Notes under the pieces: model-generated
Databases searched by the model: none
What the model was told of the DNA's origin: nothing
The model's input: the letters and a program-made list of their open reading frames with translations, nothing else
Program-made: the position numbers and the translations under genes
Part shown: piece after piece, positions 27,856-34,862 of the stretch
Numbering within the stretch: position 1 is the first letter of the stretch
Layout: each line of letters starts with the position of its first letter
Origin: JBCDGZ01 sp038750655
GTDB taxonomy: Bacteria; Bacteroidota; Bacteroidia; Chitinophagales; Saprospiraceae
Assembly (NCBI GenBank): GCA_038750655.1
Contig: JBCDGZ010000048.1
Location: forward strand, 1 to 49,096
Length of the DNA stretch: 49,096 bases
Direction: 5' to 3'

Positions 27856-28289
27856 TGTTTATCGTTTTTGGGGCGCTGTTGTCATACCTTTTCGACGCAG
27901 TGTCCTCTTCGAGAGCCTTGACGAAAAGGGACACGGCGTCTATTCTATGCAACAGCGCACTTTTTTAAAGATTATGGTTAAAGGCCCGTTGGCCCTATCT
28001 CTTCATTGGTGATCATTTCGTTGACGTACAGACGTGCACAATCACCTCTAAATGAGTTTTTCGTTTTGAGTTGGTTTCCATAATCCCTAAAAAAGGGCAG
28101 GTGATTGCGCATTAATGCACAGCCGCTCGCTCATCAAGAGCCGGACTGTCGTGGTGGGGGGTAGTTCTTATAGTTGGTTACGCTATAATGAGTTTCACTT
28201 CTCCGAAGAGAGGCGTGCGTTTTACTTCATGGTGTCAGACCCAAAGGTCAATCTGTGAGATGTGGGGACCGCGTCCCCGGTTTTCCCTC
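27856..28289. other. csgF-csgG spacer with nested inverted repeats
   Basis: No gene is visible. Nearest csgG is a two-tier hairpin: outer arms 27873-27886 and 27946-27958 (GCGCTGTTG/CAACAGCGC plus CATA), inner arms GACGCAGTGTCC (27894-27905) and GGACACGGCGTC (27929-27940). Further up are TGCACAATCACCT (28035-28047) and AGGTGATTGCGCA (28099-28111), matching at 12 of 13 positions. Close to the csgF stop is GGGGAC/GTCCCC (near 28263-28277). No good -7 box for a separate csgG promoter was found, so the structures may modulate read-through, RNA stability or csgG translation. Confidence 0.6.
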
Positions 28290-28718
28290 CTAAAAGAAAG
28301 GAATGATAATTTGAGTCTGCTCACCCACAGAGGCATCGACAATCGTTATTGCTAATCCTTCTAGGGTAGTGGCTACATCGATTTGAAAATCGCCGACGGT
28401 GTAGCTGCCGTCTTCCAATCCATCTTCGCCGAATTGCGTAACGGCAATTTGACGGGACAGCTGGTTGAGCAGTTGACGATTCAAGCTCTCGGTAAAATCT
28501 GAGAGTTCGAGATCTGCATTCGAGCCAAACTGGCGGTCGCTTCGCGTATCCTCCGTCAGGTCCTGCGATTGGGCAGAGCTGAGCAGCCAGTTGTAATTAA
28601 AAGTGTCGCCGCCGAAGGCTGGATTTTTAGGTCTGTAGACAAAATCCTGAGCACTTGCCGTCTGACAAAACAGCAAGCCTGCGAAAAACAGTAGGGCAAA
28701 CAAGTAGGGCTTTTTCAT
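28290..28718 (-). CDS. csgF: curli assembly factor CsgF
   Basis: A 142-residue exported protein with a signal peptide (1-23, ending ASAQ). The mature N-terminus DFVYRPKNPAFGGDTFNYNW then LLSSAQSQD is a clear match to the E. coli CsgF segment (FQFRNPNFGG, FLLNSAQAQ) that inserts into the CsgG pore and forms a second constriction. The rest gives the CsgF body, including LLNQLSRQI and the beta-strand tail VGEQTQIIIPFF. CsgF sits at the cell surface and couples the CsgG channel to the nucleator CsgB. It follows csgE by 17 bases. Confidence 0.93.
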   Translation of the reverse strand: MKKPYLFALLFFAGLLFCQTASAQDFVYRPKNPAFGGDTFNYNWLLSSAQSQDLTEDTRSDRQFGSNADLELSDFTESLNRQLLNQLSRQIAVTQFGEDGLEDGSYTVGDFQIDVATTLEGLAITIVDASVGEQTQIIIPFF

Positions 28719-28735
28719 AAGCAGTACTTTAATGT

Positions 28736-29497
28736 TTAAAAAATTCCTGATCCTTGTTGGTCTTCGCTTTCTAATTCCTTCTTTAAGCCGGCGCGGTTCT
28801 TCAGTTGGTTGTAGACAATCCGAATGGCCTGGCCGGCTTGCATTTCGACGATGTTGGAGCGGGGCTGAATGATCCGCTGGGTGACCTGCTCGTTATTCAC
28901 CAAAATGGCGATGCGGGCGATGCGCCCCCGAGCTGGCAGCTCCTTGATGCGGATCGTGTAATCCCGGGCCTCCTGCGGCGGCGTCCAGCCCCTGTAGAAC
29001 AGGTCGTAGAAATCGCCGCCCACCTTGGTGCGCGTATCATCGATGATCAAGCCATCCAGCTCCAAGTCCTCGCTGGCCTTAACCAGGGGCTTTTGAGGGG
29101 GAGCGGGGGGCGGCATTTGATGGACCAAAGAATCTACTGCTACACGTTGGCCGTTTTGCAAAATTTCGAGGATGATCCGGTATTGGCTTTTTTCGCTGAG
29201 GGCCAGCTGTACCTCCGAAAGGCGCAACTGCTGGCCCGGCGCCAACACAAAGTCATCCCCTTGAGTATTAGAGGAACGCCCGGCGGGGGATCGATGGTCG
29301 ACCAGCATTCGATAGGTCAAGTTCAATTGCTGCTGTCCATTATTCAATACCATTCCGCTGATCCGGGCGTTCGCTCCTTCTTCCTTTTTATCAATCCAGG
29401 CTTTGAGTGGAGCATCAGCAGGGCAAGTCCAAGCTACTAAGGGTAACCAAAGCAGCAATAAACTGACGGATAGAAATGCCCAATACTTGTCCTTCAC
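28736..29497 (-). CDS. csgE: CsgE with an N-terminal CsgC/CsgH-like domain
   Basis: A 253-residue periplasmic protein, about twice the length of E. coli CsgE (129). A signal peptide covers about 1-23. Residues about 28-128 form an Ig-like domain resembling the curli-inhibiting chaperones CsgC/CsgH: YRMLVDHRSPAGRSSNTQG, FVLAPGQQLRLSEVQLALS, YRIILEILQNGQ. A Pro-rich linker follows (128-137). Residues 143-235 match CsgE: DLELDGLIIDDTRTKVGGDF, YDLFYRGW, YTIRIKELPARGRIARIAI. CsgE caps the periplasmic mouth of CsgG and delivers curlin subunits, so an attached anti-aggregation domain makes sense. The CsgE call is firm; the CsgC/H call rests on by-eye alignment. It lies 12 bases after csgB. Confidence 0.9.
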   Translation of the reverse strand: MKDKYWAFLSVSLLLLWLPLVAWTCPADAPLKAWIDKKEEGANARISGMVLNNGQQQLNLTYRMLVDHRSPAGRSSNTQGDDFVLAPGQQLRLSEVQLALSEKSQYRIILEILQNGQRVAVDSLVHQMPPPAPPQKPLVKASEDLELDGLIIDDTRTKVGGDFYDLFYRGWTPPQEARDYTIRIKELPARGRIARIAILVNNEQVTQRIIQPRSNIVEMQAGQAIRIVYNQLKNRAGLKKELESEDQQGSGIF

Positions 29498-29509
29498 GAG
29501 CCTGTTTTT

Positions 29510-30064
29510 TTAAAAGCTAGATTGTCGGATGATCACTTTCAGATCATTACCAATCTGCCGAACTTTATAATCTCTGGCGTGAACGCCATTTAAAACCTGT
29601 ATGATCTCATTGTTATTCCCCTGCTGAACGAATTCCACATTAACCCGATTACTGTTGATCAATTGCTGAGTAACCGTGTTGTGATTTCCATCTTGAACAA
29701 TCAGCAGGTCATTGTGATAGGCTTCATTAATCAACTCGTAGGCATTGCCATGTCCTGACTGTACCAAAGTGAGTTGATTGCCGCCGCCCTGCTGCACAAT
29801 GAGTGCATAATTGTCGACGCCATCCTGTTGGATTTTGGCGACATTTGTGCCTCCATCTGGAAGTTGAATCTGCTGCAAATTGACTTCGTTGTGCCGTCCG
29901 ATCTGCTGAATGTAAGCAGCGTTGGATTGCGATTCGAGTTCCATTCGCAGCAACTCTTCCGGTTGCAAAATAAGGCTCTTCGCCGCTTGTTGATTCTGGG
30001 CGTCGAGCGCAATCGCTGCCAGCAGGCAGCAAAGCCATAAACCGATGGTTTGGCTAAGGGTCAT
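29510..30064 (-). CDS. csgB: CsgB-like minor curlin (nucleator)
   Basis: A 184-residue exported protein. The signal peptide ends near residue 22 (ALDAQ). After a spacer (about 23-48) come about six imperfect curlin repeats with the Q-x-G-x-x-N pattern: AAYIQQIGRHNEV, VAKIQQDGVDNYALIVQQG, NQLTLVQSGHGNAYEL, DLLIVQDGNHNTV, VEFVQQGNNNEI and YKVRQIGNDLKV, ending IIRQSSF. In curli systems CsgB is surface-attached and nucleates CsgA. The choice of CsgB over CsgA rests on lower repeat regularity, position after csgA and a CsgB-like C-terminus. It starts 30 bases after the csgA stop. Confidence 0.85.
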   Translation of the reverse strand: MTLSQTIGLWLCCLLAAIALDAQNQQAAKSLILQPEELLRMELESQSNAAYIQQIGRHNEVNLQQIQLPDGGTNVAKIQQDGVDNYALIVQQGGGNQLTLVQSGHGNAYELINEAYHNDLLIVQDGNHNTVTQQLINSNRVNVEFVQQGNNNEIIQVLNGVHARDYKVRQIGNDLKVIIRQSSF

Positions 30065-30094
30065 ACCTCGCTATTTACAGCCTTTGCTGTAATT

Positions 30095-30937
30095 TTAGTT
30101 CTGCTCTTGAGTGACAATAGCAGAGTTGCGGTTACCCAACTGGTTGATGATGTTGTTGTTCTGGTTACCAGTCTGTGCGTTGCTAGCCTTGTTGCGGTTA
30201 CCCATTTGCATGAGCGCACTCGCATTCTCATCACCTTCCTGTACCAGTGTTGCATCATTATTATTACCCAGCTGATCGAGGAGAACATCATTTCCACCAC
30301 CAGCAAAGTTGTTGCTTCCGTTTTGTCTTACAGACATAGCGTTGCTCATCCCTTCTTGTCTGGCAGCAACGTTGTTTGAAGTACCGGTTTGAGAGAAAAT
30401 AGCAGAAGCATTGTCTCCCAGCTGATCAACAGAAACGTTGTTATTCTCACCATTCTGCTCCTGAGTAGCCAGGTTGCCGCCACCCACTTGCTGTACAAAA
30501 GCACTGTTGTTGCTTACACCAGACTGCGCCTGAATAACTCTGTTGTTATCGCCTTCCTGAATAACCGTTGCATCACTATCGGCAGTGTTCAACTCCTGAC
30601 GAACGACGTTTTCGTTACCTGCCTGAGAAACCAATACGGCATTGTTGGCCTCAGTGATCAAGCTAACACTAGCGTTTGCATCACCATCCTGAGCGATACT
30701 TACTTCATTAGAACCACCACTCATTTGCGCCTCACTCACGTTGCCCAGACCATTCTGGCTAACTTCGATGGTGTTAATGTGATCGTTTTGTACAACAAGC
30801 GATTGGTTTTGATTTCCTCTTTGTGTAACACCAGCCTCATTTTCGTTTCCGACCTGGCTTACATTGCTAATATTGGACTGAGCAAACGTAAAAGACGCCG
30901 CAAAGAGCAATGCAAAAAATAAAATTGATTTTTTCAT
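30095..30937 (-). CDS. csgA: CsgA-like major curlin
   Basis: 280 residues from the ATG at 30937; an upstream in-frame ATG (31006) precedes the obvious signal peptide MKKSILFFALLFAASFTFAQ and is rejected. The mature protein is almost wholly curlin repeats, about 22 half-units with the pattern Q-x-G-x-x-N (SQVGNENEAGVTQRG, SQNGLGNVSEAQ, DQLGNNNDATLVQEGDENAS, TQ near the end), equal to roughly eleven full repeats against five in E. coli CsgA. Each half-unit would be one beta-solenoid strand. Very rich in Asn, Gln, Gly and Ser and poor in aromatics. It is the fibre subunit, exported through CsgG. First gene of csgA-csgB-csgE-csgF. Confidence 0.93.
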   Translation of the reverse strand: MKKSILFFALLFAASFTFAQSNISNVSQVGNENEAGVTQRGNQNQSLVVQNDHINTIEVSQNGLGNVSEAQMSGGSNEVSIAQDGDANASVSLITEANNAVLVSQAGNENVVRQELNTADSDATVIQEGDNNRVIQAQSGVSNNSAFVQQVGGGNLATQEQNGENNNVSVDQLGDNASAIFSQTGTSNNVAARQEGMSNAMSVRQNGSNNFAGGGNDVLLDQLGNNNDATLVQEGDENASALMQMGNRNKASNAQTGNQNNNIINQLGNRNSAIVTQEQN

Positions 30938-31267
30938 GAGTTCAAATTTTGGTTTACAAATTCCTAATGGTTTATAAAAATTGTAAGGTGAATAATCTGA
31001 TAGCATCAGGCTTCTGGGAAGTGATTGGTAATTTAGATTGACGAGCGAGATTGTAACAAATGGTTCTTGCAGAGCAATCGATTCCGATTGGGACGTAAAG
31101 GGGTTGTTGTAGTCAGTAACATCGTTGCTGTAGGTAGCAGAGCAAAGATAGGCTTATTCGATCAGTTAAAATATACCGAGAAAACGTATTTTCTGCTACG
31201 CGTTTCCCTTAGTTCAATTACGGAAAACACGTAGGAACCCTGAGCCTACGAGCACATTGTTTAACTT
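30938..31267. other. csgA upstream region with promoter-like element and inverted repeats
   Basis: No gene. The minus strand carries TATCTTTG (complement of 31143-31150), a match to the TAnnTTTG -7 box, which would give a leader of about 200 bases before csgA. Around it sit GTAGCAG (31134-31140) and CTGCTAC (31193-31199) as an inverted pair, and AGAAAA-CGTA-TTTTCT (31179-31194) just upstream of the element. CGTAGG (31230-31235)/CCTACG (31245-31250) is a small hairpin close to the response-regulator stop and might be its weak terminator. Confidence 0.45.
31143..31150 (-). promoter_or_regulatory. candidate -7 box for the csg operon
   Basis: On the minus strand the bases read TATCTTTG, matching TAnnTTTG. 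About 20 bases upstream is a T-rich TTTT stretch in place of a TTTG -33 box. Placement between inverted repeats suits a regulated promoter. Confidence 0.35.
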
Positions 31268-31933
31268 CTATGCACTGTTGCTGCTCAGTTGAGTGCTCAG
31301 GTAATATTTGACCAAACCAATGGTATTTCTAACTTTGAGTTTTTGGATGAGATTGCGCTTGTGGGTCTCGACGGTGCGGGGACTGATGAACAGCCGGGCT
31401 GCTATTTCGCTATTGCTGAGTTCTTCGGCCACAAATTTCAGCACTTCTAGTTCGCGGATGGTGATGGCCCGGTGCGCTACTGCTGCCCGAGGCTTCGGAC
31501 GAGCATCGTTTAGCTGAGCAAATAGCTTTCCTGAAATAGCCGTAGAAAAATAATTACCCTGCCGAGCCAGGGTTTTAATGGCCAATTGCAATTCTTCAAA
31601 AGTCGCATTTTTCAGGATGTAGCCTCGCGCTCCAGCTTTCACCATATTGATAATGGCGCTCTCCTGGTCGTTCATACTAAAGGCCAATACCCCGACTTTG
31701 GGTTTCTTCGCAATAATTTGGCGGCAGGCATCCACGCCATTTAAGACGGGTAGATCAATATCCATCAACACCACATCAGGCTCTTTTTCTGTTGCCAGCT
31801 TTACAGCAGTCATTCCATCCTCTACGTCGTCTATCAGTTCAATATCGGTACATTTTTCGAATAGGGCTTTCAAGCCTAAGCGAAACATCTGATGATCTTC
31901 GGCTAGTAGTATCTTTGTGTTTGAGTTGTTCAT
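31268..31933 (-). CDS. NarL/FixJ (LuxR-type) response regulator, possible CsgD analogue
   Basis: A 221-residue response regulator. The receiver (about 6-125) has the acidic pair Glu12/Asp13, phosphoacceptor Asp58 (VVLMDIDLP), Ser in place of the usual Thr (AFSMND) and the conserved Lys in GYILKNA. A LuxR-type helix-turn-helix lies at about 155-215 (TIRELEVLKFVAEELSNSEI, SPRTVETHKRNL). It sits directly upstream of the curli operon on the same strand. E. coli CsgD, the curli activator, is also a LuxR-type protein with a receiver-like domain, but it lacks a normal phosphorylation site, so this protein is not a strict orthologue. No histidine kinase is adjacent. Regulation of csgA is an inference from position. 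Confidence 0.92.
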   Translation of the reverse strand: MNNSNTKILLAEDHQMFRLGLKALFEKCTDIELIDDVEDGMTAVKLATEKEPDVVLMDIDLPVLNGVDACRQIIAKKPKVGVLAFSMNDQESAIINMVKAGARGYILKNATFEELQLAIKTLARQGNYFSTAISGKLFAQLNDARPKPRAAVAHRAITIRELEVLKFVAEELSNSEIAARLFISPRTVETHKRNLIQKLKVRNTIGLVKYYLSTQLSSNSA

Positions 31934-32419
31934 TGTTCAAGTATGTTTGTCGTGTCTATCCTTTGTTTTGTTTGAGTCATGTCTCCTACTAAGGGGCATA
32001 GCAATTTTTCTATTGCCAGTGTCCTCTGTGAAAGACACTGCCTGGACTAGTGAAGCTGAATCGGACAGTTGGTCTTAAGTTCTAGCCGTGTCTCCTACAA
32101 GGGACACGGCGACCTCAAAAAACCCTGTCTAAAGCATCTTTGCTTCAGCAGTCACTAAACATCAGTTTTGGGATAACAACAGGAATGTAACAACAGGTGC
32201 GAGATGAAAGGACCTGTTTTCGAGGACGGGGGGGAAACTCCTCATAGTGCTTTGTTCTACAAAATAGGGAATATTCTGAGAAAGATACAAGTCGGAAAGC
32301 AGGAATCTGGGAGCAAAAGGGAAAATTGGGCCAAAGATGGCGAAATTCAGGCTTCACATTATCACTAGGATAGATATGAAAGCCTGAATTTCAGCCTATT
32401 ATAAAAAATTATAACTTTA
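31934..32419. other. non-coding interval with a cluster of hairpins
   Basis: No supported gene (one 70-codon frame at 32145-32357 on the minus strand has no domain). It carries three members of the GTGTC/GACAC hairpin family: a degenerate one near 31979-32003, CAGTGTC (32017-32023)/GACACTG (32034-32040), and GCCGTGTC (32085-32092)/GACACGGC (32103-32110). There is also AACAGGT (32192-32198)/ACCTGTT (32212-32218) and a perfect 13-bp pair GAAATTCAGGCTT (32342-32354)/AAGCCTGAATTTC (32380-32392), just beyond the SPFH-gene stop. Confidence 0.6.
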
Positions 32420-33235
32420 TCAGTTACCTAAAATCAGCGGTAGACCGGCATCGCCGCTACCGACAACCACTACTTTTGAGTTGGGCGAATTGGCCAGTTG
32501 GAGGGTGGCTTCGATGCCTTTATCCTGCAAAATCTTATCGCTCAAACTGGCATTCAAAATCCGGTTCGCATCGGCCTTGGCCTGCGCCTCAATCACCTTA
32601 CGCTCGGCCTCCTTGCGTTCTTTCTCCAAGCGGAATTCGTATTCTAGGGATTCTTGCTCCTGCTTCAGCTTGCGCTCGATGGCCTGTTGCAGCGTCGCAG
32701 GGAGAACGACCTCGCGAATCAGCACCGCATCCATAATCAGGTGTTTTTCATTAACCGCCGTAGAAGTACGTTGGAAAATTTCATCCTGAATTGCCTCGCG
32801 CTTGCTCGAATAGAGTTCCTCTGGCAGGTACTTACCAATCACTTCACGAGTAGCAGAGCGAATTTCCGGTTTGATAATCCGTTCCAAATAGGAAAAACCA
32901 ATTTCATCGTGCAGATGACCAATCTGAGATGCCTCGGGACGATAGCGATAAGAAAGCTCCACTTTAATCGTCAGACCATTCTTGGACAGCACTTCCATTG
33001 ATTCGAAAGCTTCGTTGATACGCACATCGTAGAGGTACATATCGTTCCAGGGCGCAATAACGTGGAAACCCTGGCTGTAGACATTCTCTTTATCCAAACC
33101 TCCACCAAAACGACGGAAAAGCACCCCCTTGTATCCAGCATCGATGGTCAAAAAGATACTATTGGACAGGCTAATGATGAAAATCAGGGCCACCATAACG
33201 ATGATTCCGAAGGTTAGCAACTTATTTTGTTTCAT
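32420..33235 (-). CDS. SPFH/Band 7 (prohibitin-family) membrane protein
   Basis: A 271-residue protein with one N-terminal membrane helix (about 8-26), an SPFH domain (about 28-205: AGYKGVLFRRFGGGL, VYSQGFHVIAPWNDMYLYDV, LSYRYRPEASQIGHL) and a charged coiled coil (about 190-225: KLKQEQESLEYEFRLEKERK) before a short tail VVVGSGDAGLPLILGN. These proteins form large membrane-bound rings that organise lipid domains and proteases such as FtsH. It is monocistronic as far as seen; the neighbour upstream is the DUF2157 gene in the same direction, 207 bases away. Confidence 0.92.
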   Translation of the reverse strand: MKQNKLLTFGIIVMVALIFIISLSNSIFLTIDAGYKGVLFRRFGGGLDKENVYSQGFHVIAPWNDMYLYDVRINEAFESMEVLSKNGLTIKVELSYRYRPEASQIGHLHDEIGFSYLERIIKPEIRSATREVIGKYLPEELYSSKREAIQDEIFQRTSTAVNEKHLIMDAVLIREVVLPATLQQAIERKLKQEQESLEYEFRLEKERKEAERKVIEAQAKADANRILNASLSDKILQDKGIEATLQLANSPNSKVVVVGSGDAGLPLILGN

Positions 33236-33442
33236 ATTTCTTATTTAGATAATTTATTACGGAATATGGTTTTCTCACGTATGAATGATAAAATTAGCCA
33301 AAAATAAAGAAAATTAGGCTTTTTAACCTTATTAAAGGGTACTATTAAAGATAACCATTAATCGCTCATTGTGTTTGCTCTTCTCTACGAATTGAAGTAT
33401 TTTTTTGATGGAATAAGAAAAATAAAGCCCCATCGCCGATCC

Positions 33443-34753
33443 TTAATCCACTGTTTTCAGGCGTTTGGTCAAATACCAATTCGCTGCTAAAAAACAAGCG
33501 CCCAGCAAGACAAAGATGATGCCCTTGATCAAGGGGCTAAGGTCGGTGGAAAAAAAGCGGGCCGTAATCTGAATGGCGATGAATAACATGCCTAAATTGA
33601 CCAGCGCCAGCCGATGGGTATCGATGCCCATTTTGATGTAATAAATGCCCAAAACTAACAAATACAAGTTGGCCAGGATCATGGCGAGTACTTCCATATT
33701 GCCTAGGCTCAATAGCATTCCGAAGAAGACCATCAGCGGCAGGGCAGGCACCAGCCAGTTGAGAGAAAGGTCAGCCTGGAAGGCTTTGAAGGCCTGCCAG
33801 CTACCAGCGGCGATGATGAACAGCAAAACAGCAAAATTAATCCCCCCAGCCCAGGGCGCGTACGCCTGCCCACCAACCAATTCGGAAAAATAAAAATCCT
33901 CATTTGGCCAGCCATAGCAAAGGATGATGCACATAATAAACAAACAAATGACGGCTAGGGTCTGAAAGGGGCGAGGCATCCAAGCCATATCTTGCGGATA
34001 CAGTCGAGCACCGATTAGGTAGCAAAGACTGATCAAAAAAGCAGGGCCCAAAAGGATAAAGCCCAACACATCGGTTTCTATCACATTAAAATAGGCACCA
34101 ATCAAGGTCAGCAGCAGCAGCCACCCCAGCCAGTAGGCCCGCGGGCTCGACCACTTGTTGACACTATTGCGATAGACATGAGGCAGGGCTGCCAGCAAAA
34201 GTAGCCAATAAAAGACCGATATGGACCCTTCGACATTCATCGTCCAAGACATGATGCCCACCAAATAAAAGAGGGCAACCAGAGTGGCATTCATCAGGTA
34301 CATCAGGGGGAGACTCAGCAGCATCCAAACCAGCAGGAAGCCTTCCAGGCTGCCGATGATATTGTAGGTCTGGCTGATCAGTGCGATGCTGGCACCAACC
34401 ATGAGCATCAAAAATGCGGAGGTGGCCTCCACCCAGGCTACGCTTTCACTTTGGCGGTAAAAAGTGTATCCGTAGAGCATTTGGGCGATCACTAGGGGCA
34501 GTAGGCTGAAAAAGGTCCGCCAGCCCCGAGACAAGGATTCCCAATTGTAGGCAAAAATCAGGATAATGCCGCCGCCGATGAGCACAGCCCCCAGCACAGC
34601 GGCGATGATGAAGGCCAGTTGGAAGGGCTTGCGAGGCTCGGCAGCGCCATAGTGGGCTCTGAGCCGCTCGGCGGCCTCTGCAGATAGAATGCCTTGATCA
34701 ACCAGCTCGGGAAGCTGCTCGTAAAGCCATTGTATGGATTTGAGTTGACTCAT
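33443..34753 (-). CDS. DUF2157 integral membrane protein
   Basis: A 436-residue protein. The cytoplasmic N-terminus (about 1-45) has the DUF2157 hallmark of a short helical segment (LPELVDQGILSAEAAERLRA), followed by about ten hydrophobic helices between about 48 and 430, ending KRLKTVD. The family is widespread in Bacteroidota and Proteobacteria and has no settled function. Divergent from the DUF2279 gene, with an AT-rich spacer holding a TATTTTTG element for the plus strand. Confidence 0.88.
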   Translation of the reverse strand: MSQLKSIQWLYEQLPELVDQGILSAEAAERLRAHYGAAEPRKPFQLAFIIAAVLGAVLIGGGIILIFAYNWESLSRGWRTFFSLLPLVIAQMLYGYTFYRQSESVAWVEATSAFLMLMVGASIALISQTYNIIGSLEGFLLVWMLLSLPLMYLMNATLVALFYLVGIMSWTMNVEGSISVFYWLLLLAALPHVYRNSVNKWSSPRAYWLGWLLLLTLIGAYFNVIETDVLGFILLGPAFLISLCYLIGARLYPQDMAWMPRPFQTLAVICLFIMCIILCYGWPNEDFYFSELVGGQAYAPWAGGINFAVLLFIIAAGSWQAFKAFQADLSLNWLVPALPLMVFFGMLLSLGNMEVLAMILANLYLLVLGIYYIKMGIDTHRLALVNLGMLFIAIQITARFFSTDLSPLIKGIIFVLLGACFLAANWYLTKRLKTVD

Positions 34754-34801
34754 TGGAGACAGATGAAGGCAGTTAGCGTAACATGATTCATAAATTTATA
34801 A

Positions 34802-34809
34802 TATTTTTG
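34802..34809 (+). promoter_or_regulatory. candidate -7 box for the DUF2279 gene
   Basis: TATTTTTG fits TAnnTTTG and lies 54 bases before the start. No TTG -33 box at the expected distance. Confidence 0.3.
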
Positions 34810-34862
34810 TCGAAATCTGGCCTGCGAAGGGCTGGAGATTCCTGTCCCACAAAACCTGAACA

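Noticed and set aside
27894..27940. GTGTC-core hairpin before csgG considered as a rho-independent terminator of csgF
   Set aside because: No T run follows on the minus strand, and it is about 350 bases beyond the csgF stop.
28263..28277. GGGGAC-CGC-GTCCCC hairpin by the csgF stop considered as a terminator
   Set aside because: The stem is short and no T tract follows; kept only as part of the spacer description.
32145..32357. 70-codon open frame on the minus strand
   Set aside because: Composition and lack of any domain or signal fit chance; it sits in a hairpin-rich intergenic space.
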